From: an uncultured Prevotella sp.
GTDB lineage: Bacteria > Bacteroidota > Bacteroidia > Bacteroidales > Bacteroidaceae
Direction: 5' to 3'
DNA: 39,412 nt
Assembly: GCA_946540435.1 (NCBI GenBank)
Contig: CAMNII010000021.1
Span: forward strand, 1 to 39,412
In this document: in pieces, positions 1 to 8,390 of the stretch
Layout of the letters: the number at the start of each line of letters is the position of its first letter
Position numbering within the stretch: the stretch's first letter is position 1
Notes under the pieces: generated by a model
Seen by the model: the letters and a program-made list of their open reading frames with translations, nothing else
Databases searched by the model: none
What the model was told of the DNA's origin: nothing
Position numbers and translations under genes: made by a program

Positions 1-29
1 TGGGGCGCATCTTGCAATTTCCCTTTTTT

Positions 30-91
30 CCCAGGGCGTTGCCCTGGGCTGAGATATTTCTGGCCCTTCAGGCCATTTTTACCGGACAGCA
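30..91. repeat. Palindromic intergenic element at the window edge
   Basis: Two perfect inverted repeats lie side by side: cccagggc/gccctggg (30-37 and 41-48) and tggcc/ggcca (61-65 and 71-75). They are followed by tttaccggaca (78-88). The pair of landmarks gggctgag (46-53) and tttaccggaca recurs in the same order, on the opposite strand, at about 13635-13671. It looks like a dispersed intergenic repeat or mobile-element end downstream of the TPR gene. What lies before base 1 is unknown. Confidence 0.45.
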
Positions 92-143
92 ATAAAAAAA
101 AATGTGTCAGAACAAATGGATTGCCCATGTGTTCTGACACATT
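92..143 (-). terminator. Rho-independent terminator of the TPR gene
   Basis: A long hairpin has arms 101-119 and 125-143 with one mismatch; the outer 14 bp (aatgtgtcagaaca) are perfect. On the minus strand it is followed by a run of T (plus-strand A-run 94-102). It lies 24 bases beyond the stop codon of the minus-strand TPR gene. Confidence 0.85.
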
Positions 144-166
144 GTCTTGGATATAAGGAGGCTGGA

Positions 167-1600
167 TTATTCGGGCTGGATGAGTCCGAGTGCGATCTGT
201 GCCTGCTTGTGGTCGGGATTGATCTCGAGGATCTTGTTCCAGTAGAGGTCGCCCTGCGCTTTGTCGTTGGCAATGATGGTGTAGTAGGCACCGAGGTAGT
301 GGTAGGCGTCAACGAGGTATTTGTTCTCGTTGGCTGCACGGTCGGGCTTATTGGCGAGCAGCTCTACGACTTTCTCGTAGTATGGTTTTGCGAGTCCTTC
401 TGTCGACTCGGGGTCGAGGCTGACGGCGATGCGTGCCCGGTTGTTATAGGCTACGTGGGCTACGCTGGGGAATTTCTCCGCGATTTCGCCCCAAACGGCA
501 TCGGCTTTGAGCTGGGCCTCTTTTTTGGCGTCGCCTTCAAGGGTCTTGGCGTGGTTCTGCCACATGGTGGCGAGGGAGCCCATGTCGGCGGCGGTGATTT
601 CGGGTTTGCTCTTGAGGTATTTGTCGTACACGGCGACGGCGTTCTCGATGTCACCATTTTTCTGGTAGGCGGTGGCCATGTTCTTCATGGCGTCGAGACG
701 GTCGTCGGGATACTCTTCACCTTCGTCGATGGCCTTCTGGAACATCTGGATGGCATTGGCCATGTCTTCTTTGCCCAGGAATGCGTATCCGTAGTGCAGA
801 TGGTCTTTCGAGGTGATCTTTGCGCTGTCGGAGGCGTTGTAGAGCCGCTCGGCGTATTTGATGGCGTTGTCGTAGTCCTTGAGGTTGGTGTAGTCCCAGA
901 AGGAGATGCGGTTGAGAGCGGCGTTGCGCTGGAACTTCTGGTTGCCGAAGGTTGAGAAGTCAAGGCTCTTGTTGAAGTCGCCTTTGAGGTAGTAGTCCAT
1001 GGCGAGGTTGACGAGCTGTGAGGCTTCGAGCTTGTCTCTTCCGATCTTGCTGTATGCTTCGATGGCCTTGTCGAGGTTTCCGGCTGTCTGGTAGAGGTCG
1101 CCGATCATGGCATCGACGGGATAGGTGGGCACCTGTTTGCGGAGGTCCTCAAGTGTGTTGATGGCATTGGTGATGCTTGCCTTCTGGTTTGTTTCGGCAT
1201 AGCGCACGTATCCTTCGGGGTTGGTGGGATCGAAGTGGATGGCATTCTGGAACCACGACGAGGCGTCGCCGGCGTTGTCGTTGAGTACTTCGATGTCGCC
1301 GAGCACGACGTAGGCGGGTCCGTAGTTCTTGTTGCGGGCGATGGCCATCTCGGCATACTTCTTGGCGTTGACGAGGTCTTTCGTCTGCAGGTATGCTCTG
1401 CCGATGGCTGTGAGCACGTCGGCATTCTTCTTGTTGGCTTTGACTACGTTTTTCACTTCGGCCGCTACGTCTGGGCCTTGACTCTTGATTACTTTGGTGA
1501 TTTGGTCGATGACGGCTGAGTGGTCTTCTGCTTGCGCCATGACTGGAGCACTGACGGCTGTCGTCAGCAGTCCAACGATGAGATATTTGATTGCTTTCAT
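167..1600 (-). CDS. Secreted tetratricopeptide-repeat protein
   Basis: A 477-residue protein with an N-terminal signal peptide (residues 1-23, ending in APVMA-Q), so it is exported to the periplasm or envelope. The rest is helical and made of about ten TPR-like units of roughly 34 residues, with typical A-x-x-Y-x-x-A-I and N-P-x-x-x-A patterns, for example IGRAYLQTKDLVNAKKYAEM. TPR arrays are protein-protein interaction scaffolds; no catalytic domain is visible. Bacteroidetes carry many such exported TPR proteins and the partner cannot be read from sequence. The gene has its own promoter (-7 element at 1640-1647) and a strong terminator, so it is probably monocistronic. The start is the first ATG with a signal peptide. 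Confidence 0.85.
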   Translation of the reverse strand: MKAIKYLIVGLLTTAVSAPVMAQAEDHSAVIDQITKVIKSQGPDVAAEVKNVVKANKKNADVLTAIGRAYLQTKDLVNAKKYAEMAIARNKNYGPAYVVLGDIEVLNDNAGDASSWFQNAIHFDPTNPEGYVRYAETNQKASITNAINTLEDLRKQVPTYPVDAMIGDLYQTAGNLDKAIEAYSKIGRDKLEASQLVNLAMDYYLKGDFNKSLDFSTFGNQKFQRNAALNRISFWDYTNLKDYDNAIKYAERLYNASDSAKITSKDHLHYGYAFLGKEDMANAIQMFQKAIDEGEEYPDDRLDAMKNMATAYQKNGDIENAVAVYDKYLKSKPEITAADMGSLATMWQNHAKTLEGDAKKEAQLKADAVWGEIAEKFPSVAHVAYNNRARIAVSLDPESTEGLAKPYYEKVVELLANKPDRAANENKYLVDAYHYLGAYYTIIANDKAQGDLYWNKILEINPDHKQAQIALGLIQPE

Positions 1601-1639
1601 AGTTTTCTGCTTAATGGATTAAACGTTGTTTTCGGTCGA

Positions 1640-1671
1640 CAAAGTTAATGATAAAGTGAGACATGTGCAAG
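1640..1671 (-). promoter_or_regulatory. Bacteroidetes-type promoter of the TPR gene
   Basis: On the minus strand there is TAACTTTG (plus 1640-1647), matching the -7 consensus TAnnTTTG. A -33-like CTTG (plus 1668-1671) lies 20 bases upstream. The start codon is about 40 bases downstream. Confidence 0.65.
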
Positions 1672-1761
1672 GATTTGTGTTTCCCTTTATGTTTTTTTAT
1701 ACTTTACTAAATTTGTTTCGCTTTTCGGCTTTGCCTTCGTTCGAGCAGTGTATGGCGGGTG

Positions 1762-3279
1762 TTATTCCTGGAGTTTTCTGATGGCTCGCGGCAGGTAGCG
1801 TATGATGTCGCTGGCGATGAGGCTTTCCTGTCCGAGGTCGTTGGCGGCCATGTCGCCGGCGAGCCCGTGGAGGTACATGCCGAGGAGTGCGGCCTCGCGC
1901 TGCTGATAGCCTCGGGCAAGGAGTCCGACGAGTATTCCTGTGAGCACGTCGCCGCTGCCGGCTGTTGCCATGCCTGCGTTGCCGGTGGGGTTGAAGAACA
2001 CGTGACCGTCGGGCATGCAGAGGGCACTGTAGCGTCCTTTGAGGATGATGTAGGCGCTGATGCGCTCGGCCATGTCGCGGGCTTTGCTCAGTCGGTCGTA
2101 GCTGCCGTTGCTGGTGCTGCCGAGCATCCTGTCGAACTCGGCGGCATGGGGTGTCATGATGATTTCCTTGGGGAGCTGCTGCATCCATGCGCGATGGTTG
2201 CTGAGCATGTTCAGGGCATCGGCATCGACCACGCAGGGGCAGGTGGCGCGGCGCAGCTGGGTGATCATGGCAATGGCGGTGCTCTCGGCTCTTCCCAGTC
2301 CGGGGCCGATGGCCATGGCTTCGTAGTCTTCGGTGCCCTCGGGCTCGGTGAAGAACTGGTCTTCGCGGTCTAAGTGGAGTACGGCTTCGGGTGCTGCCAC
2401 TTGCAGTACGTCGTTGTTCTTTCTGGGTGTATGCACGGTGACCTTTCCCACGCCAGCCCTGAGGCATGCCTTGGCGCTGAGGATGGCTGCTCCTGCCATG
2501 CCGTAGCTTCCTGCGACGATGAAGGCGTGTCCCATGTCGCCTTTGTGTGCGAACTCGTTGCGGCGCCGGAGCATGGGTTTGAGTTCTTCTCCTTCGACAA
2601 TCCTGTATTGGGTGTCGGTCTTGCGGATGTATTCGTCGGAGAGCTTGATGTCGAGTACGCGTACTTGTCCGAGGTAGGGCTGGTTGTCGGCCAGCAGCAT
2701 GCACAGCTTCTTTTGCTGAAGGGTCAGCGTCAGGTGTGCCCGGACGATGTTTGCCCGTATGTTGTAGGTGTTGTCCTCGGCCATGAGTCCTGACGGGATG
2801 TCGATGCTCACCACGCGTGCCGGCGACTGGTTGATGTATTTCACGAGCGAGGCGAAGCCGCCAGAGAGTGGCTTGTTCAGTCCGGTGCCGAAGAGTCCGT
2901 CGACGATGAGGGTGTCGGGGGTGAGCTGGGGCGGGTCGAAGTTCATGGTGACCTCGATGAGTGCCGAGGCATATTTGCCCTCCTGCAGCCGACGCCGGTT
3001 GGCTGCGCAGTCGTCGGAGAGTTTGTTGTGAATATTGAAGAGATAGACTTTGACCGCGTAGCTCTGCTCGCACAATAGCCGTGCTACGGCTAATGCGTCG
3101 CCGCCGTTGTTGCCGGGTCCGGCAAACACCACGACGGGTGTCTGCGGATTCCAGATGGAGGTGATGACACTGGCCACAGCGCGTGCCGACCGTTCCATCA
3201 GGTCGAGACTCGTACTGCGCTCATGCTCCGTGGTGTAACGGTCAAGTTCGCGTAACTGTGCACTGGTGAAAATCTTCAT
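1762..3279 (-). CDS. nnr: Bifunctional NAD(P)H-hydrate epimerase / ADP-dependent dehydratase
   Basis: A 505-residue cytoplasmic repair enzyme that restores NADH and NADPH from their damaged hydrates. The N-terminal YjeF_N epimerase domain (about residues 1-210) shows the FAGPGNNGGDALAVARLL motif and an SIDIPSGL segment. The C-terminal ribokinase-like dehydratase domain (about 220-505) shows KGDMGHAFIVAGS and the nucleotide-binding loop NAGMATAGSGDVLTGILVG. Both halves are present and the length fits the bacterial fusion family. The start is placed at MKIFTSAQLREL (ATG at 3279); the longer reading to 3369 would run through the promoter. It is transcribed divergently from the GH2-GH29 gene. Confidence 0.95.
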   Translation of the reverse strand: MKIFTSAQLRELDRYTTEHERSTSLDLMERSARAVASVITSIWNPQTPVVVFAGPGNNGGDALAVARLLCEQSYAVKVYLFNIHNKLSDDCAANRRRLQEGKYASALIEVTMNFDPPQLTPDTLIVDGLFGTGLNKPLSGGFASLVKYINQSPARVVSIDIPSGLMAEDNTYNIRANIVRAHLTLTLQQKKLCMLLADNQPYLGQVRVLDIKLSDEYIRKTDTQYRIVEGEELKPMLRRRNEFAHKGDMGHAFIVAGSYGMAGAAILSAKACLRAGVGKVTVHTPRKNNDVLQVAAPEAVLHLDREDQFFTEPEGTEDYEAMAIGPGLGRAESTAIAMITQLRRATCPCVVDADALNMLSNHRAWMQQLPKEIIMTPHAAEFDRMLGSTSNGSYDRLSKARDMAERISAYIILKGRYSALCMPDGHVFFNPTGNAGMATAGSGDVLTGILVGLLARGYQQREAALLGMYLHGLAGDMAANDLGQESLIASDIIRYLPRAIRKLQE

Positions 3280-3306
3280 AATTCTCTCAACAAAGGTTTG
3301 CAATCG

Positions 3307-3337
3307 CAAAGTTACAAATATCTTTCGTTTCTGCAAA
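3307..3337 (-). promoter_or_regulatory. Promoter of nnr
   Basis: On the minus strand, TTTG (plus 3334-3337) and TAACTTTG (plus 3307-3314) are 19 bases apart, a full match to the Bacteroidetes -33/-7 consensus. It lies back to back with the promoter of the next gene. Confidence 0.75.
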
Positions 3338-3354
3338 AGATTTGTCAAATTTTC

Positions 3355-3386
3355 TTTGCACCTATACATATTTTTATGTATCTTTG
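3355..3386 (+). promoter_or_regulatory. Promoter of the GH2-GH29 gene
   Basis: TTTG (3355-3358) and TATCTTTG (3379-3386) are separated by 20 bases. This is a full match to the Bacteroidetes promoter, 22 bases before the chosen ATG. Confidence 0.75.
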
Positions 3387-3408
3387 CAAACAGAAAGTTA
3401 AAAGAATT

Positions 3409-6400
3409 ATGAGGAAAAACACTTTAAACCTGCTATGGGCCGTTCTCGCATTCAGCATGTCGGTATCGGCTCAGGAACTGACACGCGGCATCGGCATCTA
3501 CCCGGGCCGACAGAGTGAATACACAGGTCCGGCTCTCCGTACGGACAAGGAATACCGCAACATCGCCCTGCACAGGGCTGTCTATCAGTCGTCGTCGGTC
3601 GACAACAACCTGACGGCGCAACTGCTCACCGATGGCGTTGCTGACTTCGACCATGGTGCCCGACTTCACGTATATACGCCGGCAGGGCTGCTGTCGAAGC
3701 GTGAACGAGAGAGCACGCTCGACGGCAACGACTGGACACGTTCCGTGGCGATGGGTGCCGACACCTGGCTGAGGTGGCAGTGGGAGCAGATGGCCGTAGA
3801 GGCCGACGAAGCCGTCGTCCACGGACTGATTGCCTACAGCGAGGAGACACCGGCGCCTTACAAGCTGTCCTTCGACATCGGCTACGCCGGGAAGGAACTC
3901 AAGGCATTGCGCGGCGCAGTAGCCAAGGGCGACACACTACTCGGCGACCCCACCTGGCAGACGCTCCAGACCGACCCCGACAAGCAGGTAGGCAGCGACC
4001 TGCCGACACGCCACTTCGACGTGCGCATACCGCTGAAGGCCAAAAAGCCTTTCGACCAGCTGCGCCTGCACATGCAACAGGCCAATGCCGCCTACTGGGC
4101 CATCACCGAGCTTGAGCTGCGCAAGGACGGGAAGCCCGTCAGACAGGTGCTCCCCTCACAGCATGCCGCCAGCTACTGGCTGCCAGAGGCCGGCGATACA
4201 GACCCATGGGTATATGTGGACTTAGGAACCACGGCAACCATCAAGATCGTGAATCTGCTATGGGCAAAGGGCGAAGAGCCGTACGCAATATCTTATTCCG
4301 ACGATGCTATTCATTGGAGGAAAGGCCAACCTGGAGAATTCACCAGAAAGGCACGCTACGTCCGCGTCAATACGGCCGGGGCACTGGCCGAGATACAGGT
4401 TTTCGGCACAGACGGACTGAAAGCCGTAGCACAACCCGAGGTGGGATGGCAGGGAAGGAAATACTTCCTCAACGGTGGCGACTGGACGCTCGTGCCCGGC
4501 GAGAACGCTACCGCTGACGCTGAGCCCATTACAGCCACTGTCCCCGCCACGGTGCTGATGTCGTATGTCAATGCCGGCGCACTCCCCGACCCCAACTACG
4601 ACGATAACATCTCCATGATATCCGAGTCGTTCTTCAACCGCACCTTCACCTACAGCCGCACCTTCCAAGTGCCTGCTGAGATGACGGGTAAGCGACTGCT
4701 GCTGAACTTCGACGGCATTAACTGGAAAGCCGACATCTTCGTCAACGACAAACAGGCCGGACACATCGACGGAGCGTTCATGCGCGGACAGTTCGACATC
4801 ACCACACTCGTCGGCAAGGGCGACAACCAACTGCGCGTCGTCATACACCCCTGCGACAACCCTGGCGGCGTGAAGACAAAGAACGATGTCACCACCGACT
4901 TCAACGGCGGCATCCTCGGCGCCGACAACCCCACCTTCCACGCCACCATCGGGTGGGACTGGATAACAACCGTCCGCGGCCGCGACATCGGAATATGGAA
5001 CGATGTCTACCTGACCGCCACCGACGACATCATCATCAGCGACCCGCTGGTGACGACAACCCTCCGCGACGGCAAAGCCACCATGACACCGTCCGTCTTC
5101 GTCAAGAACGTCCTCGACCGCGAGGTCAAGGGCACACTGAAAGGATTCATCGGCGACATACACTTCGAACAGACCGTCAGCCTGCCGCCACATGCCGAGC
5201 AGGAAGTGACCTTCTCGCCCGAGGCCTTCACACAGCTGAAAGACCAGACCATGCACCTCTGGTGGCCCAACGGCTATGGAGACCCCTACCTCTATGAAGC
5301 CGGCTACACATGGACGCCAGCTTCTCCGTCGGCAGCAAGTGCATCGACAGCAGCAAGCCTCTCCTACCAGGCTGGCATCCGCGAAGTCACCTACAGCGAT
5401 GCCATGACACGCCTGCAGATATTCATCAACGGCCGCCGTTTCATTCCCATGGGCGGCAACTGGGGCTTCTCTGAACACAACCTGAACTATCGGGCACGCG
5501 AGTACGACACCGCAGTAGGCTACCACCGCCAGATGAACTACAACATGATACGCAACTGGGTGGGACAGACCGGCGACGAGGAGTTCTTCGAGGCCTGCGA
5601 CCGCCACGGCATCATGGTATGGCAGGACTTCTGGCTGGCCAATCCCGTCGACGGGCCCAATCCCGATAACGAGGCGATGTTCATGGCCAATGCCAACGAC
5701 TTCGTACGGCTGATACGCCGCCATCCGTCCATCGCCCTCTACTGCGGACGCAACGAGGGCTATCCTCCCGCCTCCCTCAACAAGCAGCTCGGCAATCTCG
5801 TCAGCAAGCTGTCAGCACCCCTGCTCTACATCCCCTCCTCTGCCGACGACGGCGTCAGCGGACACGGACCTTATCAGGCACGTCCCATCGTGGAATATTT
5901 CCAGAAGCAGACCGGCAAACTCCATACCGAGCGCGGCATGCCCAACATCCCGACCATCGAGAGCCTGCGCCGCATGCTATCTCCCGACCATCTATGGCCG
6001 CAAGGCGAATACTGGGGACGCCACGACTTCACCCAGCAGGGAGCACAGGCCGGTGCCTCGTTCAATAAAATCATCGAGCAGCGCTTCGGCAAACCTGCCA
6101 ACGCCGACGACTTCACGTCACTGGCACAATGGCAGAACTACGACGGCTACCGGGCCATGTACGAGGCTGCCAACAGCTGTCAGGGCAACCGGCAGGGACT
6201 GATTATCTGGATGAGCCATTCCTGCTGGCCATCGATGGTATGGCAGACCTACGACTACTACTTCAACCCCACCGCTGCCTTCTTCGGTGTGAAGAAAGCC
6301 TGCGAACCCCTCCACGCACAGTATAATGCCCTCACCGGCCACGCAGAACTCGTCAACATAGCTGCCGGAGAACAACACGTTACGGTTGCTGCACACATCT

Positions 6401-8259
6401 ACAACAAAGAAGGTAAGGAACTGTGGAGCCATTCCCGGCAGATCCGGTCCACCGACGACACCACCATCGACTGCTTCCCCATCGAGGTGCCTGCCTCCCA
6501 TCAAGGCTCCTACCTCCTGCGGCTCACCGTCTCCCGTGACTCCGCCGCCTGCGGTAAGGATTCCTGCGGTAAGGATTCCTGCGGACAGGTTTCCTGCGGA
6601 CAGGCATCCTGTGGACAGGCATCCTGCTGTTCGGCAGCAAAGGGTCTTCCCGCTGACAATTCGTACCTTCTCTCCACCACCGCCACCCAGCAAGACCTCC
6701 GCTCACTCCCCCAGGCTCGCGTCTCCCTCTTGGCAGCCAACGACGGTACGCCTGATGAGTTCATCGTCACCAACACCGACACCATCCCGGCCTTTATGGT
6801 ACGCCTGAACCTCGTCGGGGCCACCGACAACGAGCAGGTACTCCCCGTGGAATATTCCGACAACTACTTCCACCTCCTGCCCGGAGAGCAGCGCCGCATC
6901 ACCATCCGCTGGAAGGCCGAGGATGCCCGCGGCCAGGAACCGAAGATTGTCGTCTCCGGCTTCAACGTCGACACCTTCGATGCCATCCTGCCCCTGCCCT
7001 CCCAAGCCCAGATAGACCACATGGACATGGAGACCTACGCCTTCATCCACTTCACCACGAACACCTTCAACGACATGGAATGGGGATACGGCGATGCCAA
7101 CCCCAGGATCTTCAACCCACGACGGCTCGACTGCGACCAGTGGGCACGCGTGCTGAGTGAAGCCGGCATGAAAGGCATCATCCTCACCGCCAAGCACCAC
7201 GACGGCTTCTGCCTGTGGCCCACGAAGTTGACCGACTATAACATCACCAAGTCACCCTATAAGAACGGACGCGGCGACATCGTCGGAGAGCTGGCCGCCG
7301 CCTGCAGGAAATACGGACTGAAGTTCGGCCTGTACCTCTCCCCGTGGGACCGCCACCAGGCTTCCTACGGCACACAGGACTATGTCGACTACTACCACGC
7401 CCAGCTCAACGAACTGCTCGACACCTACGGACCGCTCTTCGAAGTATGGCTCGACGGTGCCAACGGTGGCGACGGCTACTATGGCGGAGCGCGAGAAAAG
7501 CGGAACATCGACCGCCGAACCTATTACGACTTCCCACGCATCCACGACATCGTGTGGCAGCACAACCCACAGACCATCATCTTCTCTGATGGCGGCCCCG
7601 GATGCCGATGGGTGGGCAACGAGAACGGCTTCGCCGGAGAGACCAACTGGGCTTTCCTCCGCCGCGACGAGGTATACCCCGGCTACCCCAATGCCGACGA
7701 GCTCTTCACCGGTCATGCCGATGGCAACAAATGGATTGCCGCCGAATGTGACGTCAGCATCCGTCCCGGATGGTTCTACCACAAGAGCGAAGACGGAAAG
7801 GTGAAGACACCTGAGCAACTCTTCGACCTCTACTGCAAGAGCGTAGGCCGCAACGCCACCTTCCTGCTCAACGTGCCCGTCAACCGCGACGGCCTCATCA
7901 GCCGACAGGACATCACGAGCCTGCAAGGCTACAAAGCACTGCTCACTGCCACCTTCGATGGTACGCACCACCCCTTCCGCCAAGAAGGCGGCTACTACTA
8001 TGCTGCCGTGCCTGAAGGAGAGTGGAAGGGCGTCATCCTTGCCGAGGACATCAGCCGCGGCCAGCGCGTGAAAGCCTTCACCATAGAATATCAGAATGCC
8101 AACGGACAGTGGAAGGCCATCCCTGCCGACGAAGCCATGACGACCATCGGCCACAAGCGCATCATCCGTCTGAGCAGTCCTGTCGAAGCCACGATGCTCC
8201 GCCTGCGCATCACCGACAGCCGCGCCGATGCCATCATCAAAGCCTTCGAATGCTTCTGA
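3409..8259 (+). CDS. Secreted two-enzyme fusion: GH2 glycosidase plus GH29 alpha-L-fucosidase
   Basis: A 1616-residue exported enzyme with two catalytic modules. Signal peptide 1-22; discoidin (F5/8C)-like region about 45-335; GH2 sugar-binding and Ig domains about 340-665; GH2 TIM barrel about 666-985; Ig-like region with a Cys-rich tandem repeat at 1048-1074; GH29 barrel about 1190-1510; C-terminal beta domain about 1525-1616. GH2 candidates are acid/base E783 (CGRNEG) and nucleophile E841 (HTERGMPNIPT), as in the beta-mannosidase/exo-glucosaminidase branch. For GH29 the nucleophile is D1349 (EVWLDGA), and E1405 (VGNENG) is a possible acid/base; the DVSIRPGW motif suggests the alpha-1,3/4-fucosidase branch. 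The likely substrate is a fucosylated host or mucin-type glycan, but the GH2 sugar specificity is not certain. The start at 3409 follows the promoter; an upstream in-frame start at 3298 lies before it. galM follows. Confidence 0.88.
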   Translation: MRKNTLNLLWAVLAFSMSVSAQELTRGIGIYPGRQSEYTGPALRTDKEYRNIALHRAVYQSSSVDNNLTAQLLTDGVADFDHGARLHVYTPAGLLSKRERESTLDGNDWTRSVAMGADTWLRWQWEQMAVEADEAVVHGLIAYSEETPAPYKLSFDIGYAGKELKALRGAVAKGDTLLGDPTWQTLQTDPDKQVGSDLPTRHFDVRIPLKAKKPFDQLRLHMQQANAAYWAITELELRKDGKPVRQVLPSQHAASYWLPEAGDTDPWVYVDLGTTATIKIVNLLWAKGEEPYAISYSDDAIHWRKGQPGEFTRKARYVRVNTAGALAEIQVFGTDGLKAVAQPEVGWQGRKYFLNGGDWTLVPGENATADAEPITATVPATVLMSYVNAGALPDPNYDDNISMISESFFNRTFTYSRTFQVPAEMTGKRLLLNFDGINWKADIFVNDKQAGHIDGAFMRGQFDITTLVGKGDNQLRVVIHPCDNPGGVKTKNDVTTDFNGGILGADNPTFHATIGWDWITTVRGRDIGIWNDVYLTATDDIIISDPLVTTTLRDGKATMTPSVFVKNVLDREVKGTLKGFIGDIHFEQTVSLPPHAEQEVTFSPEAFTQLKDQTMHLWWPNGYGDPYLYEAGYTWTPASPSAASASTAASLSYQAGIREVTYSDAMTRLQIFINGRRFIPMGGNWGFSEHNLNYRAREYDTAVGYHRQMNYNMIRNWVGQTGDEEFFEACDRHGIMVWQDFWLANPVDGPNPDNEAMFMANANDFVRLIRRHPSIALYCGRNEGYPPASLNKQLGNLVSKLSAPLLYIPSSADDGVSGHGPYQARPIVEYFQKQTGKLHTERGMPNIPTIESLRRMLSPDHLWPQGEYWGRHDFTQQGAQAGASFNKIIEQRFGKPANADDFTSLAQWQNYDGYRAMYEAANSCQGNRQGLIIWMSHSCWPSMVWQTYDYYFNPTAAFFGVKKACEPLHAQYNALTGHAELVNIAAGEQHVTVAAHIYNKEGKELWSHSRQIRSTDDTTIDCFPIEVPASHQGSYLLRLTVSRDSAACGKDSCGKDSCGQVSCGQASCGQASCCSAAKGLPADNSYLLSTTATQQDLRSLPQARVSLLAANDGTPDEFIVTNTDTIPAFMVRLNLVGATDNEQVLPVEYSDNYFHLLPGEQRRITIRWKAEDARGQEPKIVVSGFNVDTFDAILPLPSQAQIDHMDMETYAFIHFTTNTFNDMEWGYGDANPRIFNPRRLDCDQWARVLSEAGMKGIILTAKHHDGFCLWPTKLTDYNITKSPYKNGRGDIVGELAAACRKYGLKFGLYLSPWDRHQASYGTQDYVDYYHAQLNELLDTYGPLFEVWLDGANGGDGYYGGAREKRNIDRRTYYDFPRIHDIVWQHNPQTIIFSDGGPGCRWVGNENGFAGETNWAFLRRDEVYPGYPNADELFTGHADGNKWIAAECDVSIRPGWFYHKSEDGKVKTPEQLFDLYCKSVGRNATFLLNVPVNRDGLISRQDITSLQGYKALLTATFDGTHHPFRQEGGYYYAAVPEGEWKGVILAEDISRGQRVKAFTIEYQNANGQWKAIPADEAMTTIGHKRIIRLSSPVEATMLRLRITDSRADAIIKAFECF
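6550..6630 (+). repeat. 15-bp coding tandem repeat, Cys-rich linker
   Basis: Five consecutive 15-bp units (tgcggtaaggattcc twice, then variants with acaggtttcc and acaggcatcc) plus a short remainder. They encode the pentapeptide repeats CGKDS, CGKDS, CGQVS, CGQAS, CGQAS and then CCS within the GH2-GH29 fusion. The sequence is nearly identical between units, which indicates recent slippage or duplication. Confidence 0.9.
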
Positions 8260-8322
8260 TACCGTTTTGTTATAAAAACATAAATCATCAAGGGAAATGC
8301 AGGCTGTAACAGGAAATATATG

Positions 8323-8330
8323 TACTTTTG
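8323..8330 (+). promoter_or_regulatory. Possible -7 element upstream of galM
   Basis: TACTTTTG matches TAnnTTTG and lies 60 bases before the galM start. No good TTTG lies at the -33 spacing, so this is a weak call; galM may also be read through from the upstream glycosidase gene. Confidence 0.4.
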
Positions 8331-8390
8331 CTGAATGTAAGGACTGAAAACTATCACATTATTACATACATTTAAACAAACCAAAACAAA

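Noticed and set aside
1697..3073. Long Arg/His-rich reading frame on the minus strand
   Set aside because: It is a shifted frame inside nnr; composition is typical of GC-rich shadow frames, and nnr itself is a clear match.
3298..3408. Upstream in-frame start of the GH2-GH29 gene
   Set aside because: It would include the -33/-7 promoter in the coding region and bury the signal peptide 37 residues inside.
4258..5724. 488-codon reading frame opposite the GH2-GH29 gene
   Set aside because: Val/Gly-rich antisense shadow of a well supported enzyme; no recognisable motif or signal peptide.
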